This document shows, piece after piece, positions 6,799 through 10,632 of a stretch of DNA of 10,632 nt. Positions within the stretch are counted from its first letter, which is position 1, and each line of letters begins with the position of its first letter. Source of the DNA: Burkholderiales bacterium (GTDB taxonomy: Bacteria > Pseudomonadota > Gammaproteobacteria > Burkholderiales > SG8-41). The stretch is from positions 1 through 10,632 of the forward strand of contig SYEN01000154.1 of the NCBI GenBank assembly GCA_005800795.1. Reading direction: 5' to 3'. The notes under the pieces were generated by a model, which was not told the origin of the DNA, ran no database searches, and worked only from the letters and a program-made list of their open reading frames with translations. The translations under genes and the position numbers were made by a program.

Positions 6799-6812
6799 AA
6801 AACAAATACTTA
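6799..6812 (+). repeat. AT-rich 14-mer repeat, copy B
   Basis: Exact AAAACAAATACTTA, within a 20-base match (6793-6812) to copy A that has one difference. It lies in the 52-base gap between two minus-strand genes, about 30 bases upstream of the dehydratase start, where it reads TAAGTATTTGTTTT on the coding strand. Confidence 0.6.
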
Positions 6813-6817
6813 GGAAT

Positions 6818-7741
6818 CTACTTCCGCGGTTTCTTTTTACTTGCATAGTAGACTTTCTCTACGGTCTCGCGCTCGATTTTGTAATGTTCTTCGAGCCCGA
6901 TCAGCGTTTCAATATCGTGGCGCGCGGTCACCCATTCCTGTGGCGTCATGCCGGTGTAGTCGCTGGTCTTTTTGATTTCCAGCAGCGCGCGGCGCATGAA
7001 GTGAAACTGTACGCCCACCGACAAAATCGCATCGATGCAGCCAGCGTAGCCCATGTCTTTGAGTTGTGCATTCGAATACAGCGGACGGTTGTCGCGGTTG
7101 CCGCGGCTTTGCACATACACCATGGGCAGCTTGCATTGTCTGGGCGCGTTCATCGTTTCCTTGTGCGTACGCGGAAAAATCAACCCCATGTCAGCGCCCG
7201 CCTCACGCGCCACCAGCATGCGTTTCACCGCTTCGTTGTAGCCTTGTTCGCGGCAGGCATCCGAACGCGCGATGATGACGAAATCCTTGTCCCCGTCGTT
7301 TGGATCGTCGCGCTGCACGCAGGCGAGCTTGATTTTGTCGCGATATTCGTTGATCGGAATATTGTGTGCGACATAGGTGTGATAGTGCGCGCGCTTGGGG
7401 AACAACTGGTCCTCGATGTGCACGCCGGCAATGCCCGCACGAATGCACTCGCGGATGGTGCGCATGGTGTGCAGCGGCTCGCCCCAGCCCGCGCCGGCGT
7501 CCATCACCACCGGTATCTTCAGTCCATTGGCAATGTTGCCCGCCAGCCCGATCTGCTCCGTCATGGTCAACTGCGGCTCACTGATGGTGGTGCTGCCGCC
7601 GGTGACAAAACCACCGACATACAGACTCTTGAAACCGACGCTCTGAATCAGCTTGCCGGTGAGCGCGTCATGCGCGGTGGGCAGTTCCAGAAACCTGCCG
7701 GCGTTGACAAGTTTGCGAAGGGCAGTGGTGGCGCGGTACAT
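6818..7741 (-). CDS. Isocitrate lyase/PEP mutase superfamily protein with altered active-site loop
   Basis: Cytoplasmic (beta/alpha)8-barrel protein of 307 residues. Relatives cleave or form C-C bonds next to a carboxylate (methylisocitrate lyase, dimethylmalate lyase, oxaloacetate decarboxylase). Visible landmarks: FLELPTAHDALTGKLIQSVGF, YVGGFVTGGS, PVVMDAGAGWGEP (D81), GVHIEDQLFPKRAHYH (E110, K116) and VIIARSDA (R159). The classical loop KRCGH reads KRAHY here, so the catalytic Cys of lyases is Ala118. The second Asp of the usual DADTGYG metal motif is Gly83. This argues against ordinary isocitrate or methylisocitrate lyase; a decarboxylase, hydrolase or unknown activity is more likely. The ATG at 7741 has AAGGA (7751-7755) 9 bases upstream. 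It lies between a GST gene and a MaoC-like dehydratase on the same strand, probably one operon. Confidence 0.85.
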   Translation of the reverse strand: MYRATTALRKLVNAGRFLELPTAHDALTGKLIQSVGFKSLYVGGFVTGGSTTISEPQLTMTEQIGLAGNIANGLKIPVVMDAGAGWGEPLHTMRTIRECIRAGIAGVHIEDQLFPKRAHYHTYVAHNIPINEYRDKIKLACVQRDDPNDGDKDFVIIARSDACREQGYNEAVKRMLVAREAGADMGLIFPRTHKETMNAPRQCKLPMVYVQSRGNRDNRPLYSNAQLKDMGYAGCIDAILSVGVQFHFMRRALLEIKKTSDYTGMTPQEWVTARHDIETLIGLEEHYKIERETVEKVYYASKKKPRK

Positions 7742-7815
7742 GGGTGGATTTCCTTGCGTGCGTTTTTACGAGAGCACGTATTTTACAGGAGGGCGCTCGC
7801 CGGATTGGCATCCCG

Positions 7816-8424
7816 CTACCTGGGTGCCGCCGCCGTGGCAGCAAAGGACGGCCGCCGCGCGAAAGCATCAAACCACGCCGCCAGTTTGGGGCGGCCGTTA
7901 CGCCACGCGCAGGCTGGGATACGCTCAGCGTGGCCCAGCGCGCAGGAGAGCGTCATTTGCGCGAGGTTAAGCGGCCCCTGCATCACCGGGTGATCGATGG
8001 TGTTTTCCCATAAATCCAGCATGCGTGCCGCGCGCGCCGCTTCGTGCGCGAGCGTGGTGGGTGAACGTTCGTTCTCAGCCCGTGCCAGCTCGCGTGACCA
8101 CACGGCGAAGCCGTCGATCAGACTGTGCGCCAGCGCGTCGATGCGGCGCGGTTCCCAGCCGGCGCTTCCCGCAGGCCAATCGAACTGCGGTTTGCCGTCA
8201 AGATGATCGAGGTAAGCCGCGATCAGCCCGGATTCTTCCATCGCCACGCCGTCGTCGCGAACAAGATACGGCACCCGGCCTGAAGGATTAATCTTGTAGT
8301 AGGGGCTGTCTTTCTGGCGCGTGGGTGCGAGAATGATCTCGACCCGATTCGCCAGGTTTTTTTCGAGTATGACCATGCGTACCGTGCGCGCGTAAGGAGA
8401 GCCTGGGGTGATGTAGAGTTTCAT
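7816..8424 (-). CDS. Glutathione S-transferase family protein
   Basis: Cytoplasmic GST-like protein of 202 residues. The N-terminal thioredoxin fold starts MKLYITPGSPYARTVRMV with a Ser/Tyr pair (S9, Y11) where bacterial GSTs place the glutathione-activating residue. It continues to INPSGRVPYL with the cis-Pro (P52) and to AMEESGLIAAYLD, the Glu-Ser pair (E64, S65) that binds the gamma-glutamyl group. The helical C-terminal half ends with LAAWFDAFARRPSF. The start is one of two adjacent ATGs (8427 or 8424), with GGA a few bases upstream. A longer in-frame extension to 8529 would overlap the next gene and lacks GST homology, so I reject it. The function could be detoxification or a glutathione-dependent catabolic step; neighbours do not settle which. 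It lies 37 bases after the methyltransferase-like gene. Confidence 0.88.
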   Translation of the reverse strand: MKLYITPGSPYARTVRMVILEKNLANRVEIILAPTRQKDSPYYKINPSGRVPYLVRDDGVAMEESGLIAAYLDHLDGKPQFDWPAGSAGWEPRRIDALAHSLIDGFAVWSRELARAENERSPTTLAHEAARAARMLDLWENTIDHPVMQGPLNLAQMTLSCALGHAERIPACAWRNGRPKLAAWFDAFARRPSFAATAAAPR

Positions 8425-8461
8425 CATGCGTGTCCGGTGAACGTTGAATAATATTTTCAGG

Positions 8462-8914
8462 TTATAGCCAGCGCCGCACCCGGGCGCAATAGCGCGCGTA
8501 GTCGTCGCCGAACAGCGCGCGCAGTGCAAGCTCTTCGGGCACGATTTGCCACTGCTGAATGATCCAAAAAAATATCAATATAAACAATGGGTTAAATAAA
8601 CCACCCAACCATACTATCCACGCTGCCAGCAGCAGTGCGTCGGCCACATAAATCGGATTGCGCGACAAGCGGAACACCCCGGTGGTGATAAGGCGCGTCG
8701 CCCGTGAAGGCCGCAGCGGATTGATCGTTGTGCCGGCGCGGATAAACGCGACGACGGCGGCGAACGCCAATATCAGGCCGCCAACGGCCAACGCGACCGC
8801 CAAGGGAGCGAGCAGCGCGGATTCGATTCGGGCCGACGGCAGCTCGCGATCCACGGCCCACATCGCCGCAGCGATTGCGGCTGCGATCAGCGGTGGCGGA
8901 ATTTTCGGATTCAT
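8462..8914 (-). CDS. Isoprenylcysteine carboxyl methyltransferase-like (ICMT/PEMT family) membrane protein
   Basis: Integral membrane protein of 150 residues with about four hydrophobic segments (residues 7-20, 33-58, 88-104 and 107-122). The C-terminal signature RNPIYVADALLL (85-96) and EELALRALFGDDYARYCARVRRWL is diagnostic of bacterial ICMT/PEMT-like methyltransferases, which use S-adenosylmethionine at the membrane face. Bacteria lack prenylated CAAX proteins, so the bacterial substrates are mostly unknown and may be lipids or small molecules. The ATG at 8914 has no Shine-Dalgarno, but a consensus TATAAT lies 9 bases upstream on the same strand, suggesting a leaderless or nearly leaderless transcript. 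It is the first gene of the minus-strand series and is divergent from the racemase-family gene, with 58 bases between start codons. Confidence 0.86.
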   Translation of the reverse strand: MNPKIPPPLIAAAIAAAMWAVDRELPSARIESALLAPLAVALAVGGLILAFAAVVAFIRAGTTINPLRPSRATRLITTGVFRLSRNPIYVADALLLAAWIVWLGGLFNPLFILIFFWIIQQWQIVPEELALRALFGDDYARYCARVRRWL

Positions 8915-8923
8915 ACGTTACGC

Positions 8924-8929
8924 ATTATA
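8924..8929 (-). promoter_or_regulatory. Putative -10 box (TATAAT) for the minus-strand gene series
   Basis: A perfect TATAAT on the minus strand, 9 bases before the ATG at 8914. No good -35 is seen at 16-18 bases upstream. The expected start site would be only a few bases before, or at, the start codon. Confidence 0.4.
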
Positions 8930-8972
8930 GTTGCGCCACCATTAATCTACGGGCCATCCCCGGGAGTTTGCT

Positions 8973-9836
8973 TTGACGAACACAACCAAAAAATACCGCT
9001 TTCTGATGATCCAGGCCTTTGACCTGCCTACAGGATCAAAATACCTGCACCGTGCAACCGAAGGGCCGAAGGAATCGCGCCTGATGAATCACGAAACCTT
9101 GGTGGACATTCTGGCCGATGTTGAATGGGATTTGCATCGCGGGCCGCTGGCCACTTACGGCGACTGGCCCGTCGAAAGTCGCGAGGAATTCGGTTTGGTC
9201 GCGGCCGGGCGATTGCCCATCGTGCGCGAGGCCTGCGAGAGCGGCAAATTCAACGGCATCGTGCTTTTGGGCGGCGGCGAGCCGGGTTTTCCGGAGTCCC
9301 GCGAAATCGCGCGGCCCTTCGGCATCCCGGTGGTGTCGTGCGCCTTCGCGCAAATGCACTACGCGAGCACGCTGGGGAACAAATTCAGCGTGATCGATCT
9401 CACCGAAATTCACAACATGTATTACTACGATCTGGTGGTGCGGCACCGTTTTGATCACCGCTGTGCCTCGATACGCAACCTCGAAAGCCCGTTCCCGCGG
9501 CCGCCGCACACCGAGGGGCTGATCCCGCGCAAGGAGAAAGAAAAAATCCTGCGCGGCGAACGCTGTGAGATTCTGGAATCTGCGGTGACGGCGGCGGTGG
9601 AGGCCATCGAGGAAGACGGCGCCGAGGTTCTCACCTTTGGCTGCTCAGGCCTGTTTTTCCTGCGACCGTTTCTGGCGCAGCGATTGCAGGCATTGGGCTG
9701 GGATGTGCCGGTGCTCGAAGGCTATCAGTGCGCCATCACGCTGGCAAAATCCATGGTTGACCTGAAAGTGTGCTCCAGTGGCCTGACGTTTCCGCCGGAC
9801 CGGCCGAAGAAGTGGCGGCGCAAGAAAGTGTTTTAG
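8973..9836 (+). CDS. Asp/Glu/hydantoin racemase superfamily protein with one canonical catalytic Cys
   Basis: Cytoplasmic protein of 287 residues of the Asp/Glu/hydantoin racemase fold. The TTG start at 8973 has GGGAG at 8962-8966, 6 bases upstream. The frame is closed by TAA at 8943, and the next ATG (9006) has no Shine-Dalgarno, so TTG is the best start. Family landmarks are the N-terminal KYRFLMIQAFDLP, GIVLLGGGEPGFPESREIA, IPVVSCAFAQMHYAS, NKFSVIDL and VLTFGCSGL with C224, the second catalytic Cys. In two-Cys racemases a first Cys sits just before the GDPG-like turn; here that segment is LLGGGEP, with Gly. C123 (VVSC) is nearby but in a different element. This one-Cys pattern resembles arylmalonate decarboxylase more than racemases, so the reaction is open. 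The C-terminus is unusually basic (KKWRRKKVF). It is a single gene, divergent from the methyltransferase-like gene. Confidence 0.85.
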   Translation: MTNTTKKYRFLMIQAFDLPTGSKYLHRATEGPKESRLMNHETLVDILADVEWDLHRGPLATYGDWPVESREEFGLVAAGRLPIVREACESGKFNGIVLLGGGEPGFPESREIARPFGIPVVSCAFAQMHYASTLGNKFSVIDLTEIHNMYYYDLVVRHRFDHRCASIRNLESPFPRPPHTEGLIPRKEKEKILRGERCEILESAVTAAVEAIEEDGAEVLTFGCSGLFFLRPFLAQRLQALGWDVPVLEGYQCAITLAKSMVDLKVCSSGLTFPPDRPKKWRRKKVF

Positions 9837-9910
9837 CGCTTCAGTTCCACCATAAATCAGCCACCCCGAAATTTGCTGTGGTTCGTACAAGCGCACGACG
9901 AGGCTGACCG

Positions 9911-10378
9911 TTACTTTTCTTCCGCAGGTGTGGATGTCGCCGGCCCCATGCCCCACACCTGAATGATGGTTTCCTCATCTTTTGCGCCGTCATAGTGTAT
10001 GCCCTTGGCGCGGTGAAAGACGTAGCTCCCGGCGGGCGCGGGCACCGTGCTGCCCGGGTCATATTTGCTACCGGTGCCTTGCCACCACGTGCCGGAGATC
10101 ACGACGAAAAAGCGGTCGTTTGGATGAAAATGCGGTCGGCTGAATTTGCCGGGATACCACTTGATGCGCGCCACGTAGGGGCCGGGCTTGTGTGGGTCGC
10201 CAAACAGAATGGCGGACTCGTTGTTGCCATTCGGATTTTTCACCCAGCGGATTTCCGAGGGCGGTGTGAAATCCACCCAACCGCGGTTGAGGTCGGCGGC
10301 GTGATTGGCGAGAGGAGCGAACGACGAAGCCAGAGCGACGATATGCGCCCCCAAAAATAACACAAAGCGTTTGTGCAT
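9911..10378 (-). CDS. Exported cupin-domain protein
   Basis: Predicted periplasmic cupin of 155 residues. The ATG at 10378 gives a signal peptide (MHKRFVLFLGAHIVALASS then about NHAA-DL) and has AAGAGG at 10383-10388, although only 4 bases upstream; an in-frame start at 10426 would hide the signal and is rejected. The cupin core reads PGKFSRPHFHPNDRFFVVISG (H83, H85), GSTVPAPAGSYVFHRAKGIHY (H128) and ETIIQVWGMGP. The Glu expected after the HxH pair is Arg89, so the metal site may be incomplete or use other ligands. This resembles ChrR-like or DUF4437-type secreted cupins; function is unknown. It converges on the racemase-family gene with 74 bases between stops and no obvious terminator. Repeat copy C lies about 95 bases upstream of its start. 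Confidence 0.82.
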   Translation of the reverse strand: MHKRFVLFLGAHIVALASSFAPLANHAADLNRGWVDFTPPSEIRWVKNPNGNNESAILFGDPHKPGPYVARIKWYPGKFSRPHFHPNDRFFVVISGTWWQGTGSKYDPGSTVPAPAGSYVFHRAKGIHYDGAKDEETIIQVWGMGPATSTPAEEK

Positions 10379-10472
10379 GATGCCTCTTGACGTCGGGTTT
10401 GCGGCGGCTTGACTGTAGGAGCCCAAGACGGCGGGTATTGCATGTATCTGGCTTTGCTGGTTAATGTAATCG

Positions 10473-10486
10473 TAAGTATTTGTTTT
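10473..10486 (-). repeat. AT-rich 14-mer repeat, copy C (inverted)
   Basis: TAAGTATTTGTTTT on the plus strand is the exact reverse complement of AAAACAAATACTTA. It lies in the AT-rich region upstream of the exported cupin, with the same orientation relative to that gene as copy A has to Bug gene 2. Confidence 0.6.
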
Positions 10487-10487
10487 A

Positions 10488-10493
10488 TATAAT
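10488..10493 (+). promoter_or_regulatory. Possible plus-strand -10 box
   Basis: TATAAT two bases after repeat copy C. The -35 region is poor (TGTAAT at 17 bases). If used, transcription would begin near 10500 and run through the nested hairpin at 10513-10547. Confidence 0.25.
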
Positions 10494-10512
10494 TTGGTAA
10501 TTAGGGCGTTTC

Positions 10513-10547
10513 GTAACCAAAGTATCCTAGGGGATACCGATGGTTAC
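10513..10547. repeat. Nested inverted repeat (two-part hairpin)
   Basis: Outer arms GTAACCA (10513-10519) and TGGTTAC (10541-10547) are perfect over 7 bp. Inner arms GTATCC (10522-10527) and GGATAC (10532-10537) are perfect over 6 bp around TAGG. Only AA and CGA separate inner and outer stems. No T-run follows, so it is not a standard terminator. It could be an operator, an integration or resolution site, or an mRNA leader structure covering the ATG at 10540. Confidence 0.6.
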
Positions 10548-10632
10548 CAGAGCGAAAACAGGTGGTCCACACACGATATTTAGTTGTGCGGCCAACTATT
10601 TGAGGGGTCGCAAGTGCTTTTTTTGCGGTTCC
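10540..10632 (+). CDS. Possible start of an unidentified gene, cut off by the window end
   Basis: An ATG at 10540 opens 31 codons to the window end (MVTRAKTGGPHTIFSC..., later RKCFFC). AGGGG at 10529-10533, 6 bases upstream, could serve as a ribosome site, but both it and the ATG lie in the nested inverted repeat. I recognise no family and the fragment is too short to judge. The stretch 10379-10539 otherwise holds only repeat copy C, a possible -10 box and AT-rich sequence. Confidence 0.15.
   Translation, partial: MVTRAKTGGPHTIFSCAANYLRGRKCFFCGS

Noticed and set aside
6884..7993. Long plus-strand open frame (369 codons) antisense to the ICL-superfamily gene
   Set aside because: The product is His/Arg/Ala-rich with no recognisable domain, and it lies opposite a clear enzyme with a good Shine-Dalgarno. 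Long antisense frames are common in GC-rich genes.
8425..8529. N-terminal extension of the GST gene to 8529
   Set aside because: It overlaps the methyltransferase-like coding region and adds residues outside the GST fold; adjacent ATGs at 8427/8424 start exactly at MKLYITPGSP.
10561..10632. Possible tRNA or structured RNA at the window end
   Set aside because: Only short imperfect pairings (such as CGCAA with TTGCG) are present, with no cloverleaf or T-arm consensus.
1..10632. CRISPR array, insertion sequence, phage or defence genes
   Set aside because: No regularly spaced repeats, transposase or integrase motifs, or defence domains were seen in any frame.

Overview
The window is a chromosomal stretch from a GC-rich proteobacterium, most likely a betaproteobacterium of Burkholderiales type. 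The evidence is family content: two intact Bug-type (tripartite tricarboxylate receptor, TctC-like) solute-binding proteins plus the remains of a third, a class III CoA-transferase, and an ICL/PEP-mutase family enzyme, a mix typical of that group. I saw no phage genes, insertion sequences, tRNAs, rRNAs or CRISPR arrays.

Layout. Bases 1-3722 (plus strand) carry the 3' part of a class III CoA-transferase, a Bug protein, a small cupin and a second Bug protein. They are closely spaced and plausibly one catabolic/uptake unit. Bases 3723-4241 contain a decayed, frameshifted C-terminal fragment of another Bug gene on the minus strand, then an AT-rich control region. This has NtrC-like sites and a good sigma-54 (-24/-12) element in front of amtB (4242-5441), which ends at a strong intrinsic terminator.

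Bases 5558-8914 hold five minus-strand genes. In transcription order they are an isoprenylcysteine-methyltransferase-like membrane protein, a glutathione S-transferase, an ICL/PEP-mutase family protein, a MaoC/FAS1-like (mesaconyl-C4-CoA hydratase-like) dehydratase and a small unknown membrane protein. A divergent Asp/Glu/hydantoin-racemase family gene follows (8973-9836), then a convergent exported cupin (9911-10378). The last 250 bases are AT-rich and non-coding or the start of an unidentified gene, with a striking nested inverted repeat.

How the genes may work together (inference): the Bug proteins would capture organic acids in the periplasm. The CoA-transferase would activate an acid, and the MaoC-like hydratase and the ICL-superfamily enzyme could process a C4/C5 acyl-CoA or dicarboxylate. 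AmtB is a separate nitrogen-regulated unit. No TctA/TctB membrane components lie in the window, so the Bug proteins are orphans here.

The main items for a second look are an AT-rich 14-mer (AAAACAAATACTTA) found three times exactly and once with two mismatches, always between genes; the Bug pseudogene; two enzymes whose key catalytic residues are replaced; and the nested hairpin at 10513-10547. I did not find a clear new multi-gene system.
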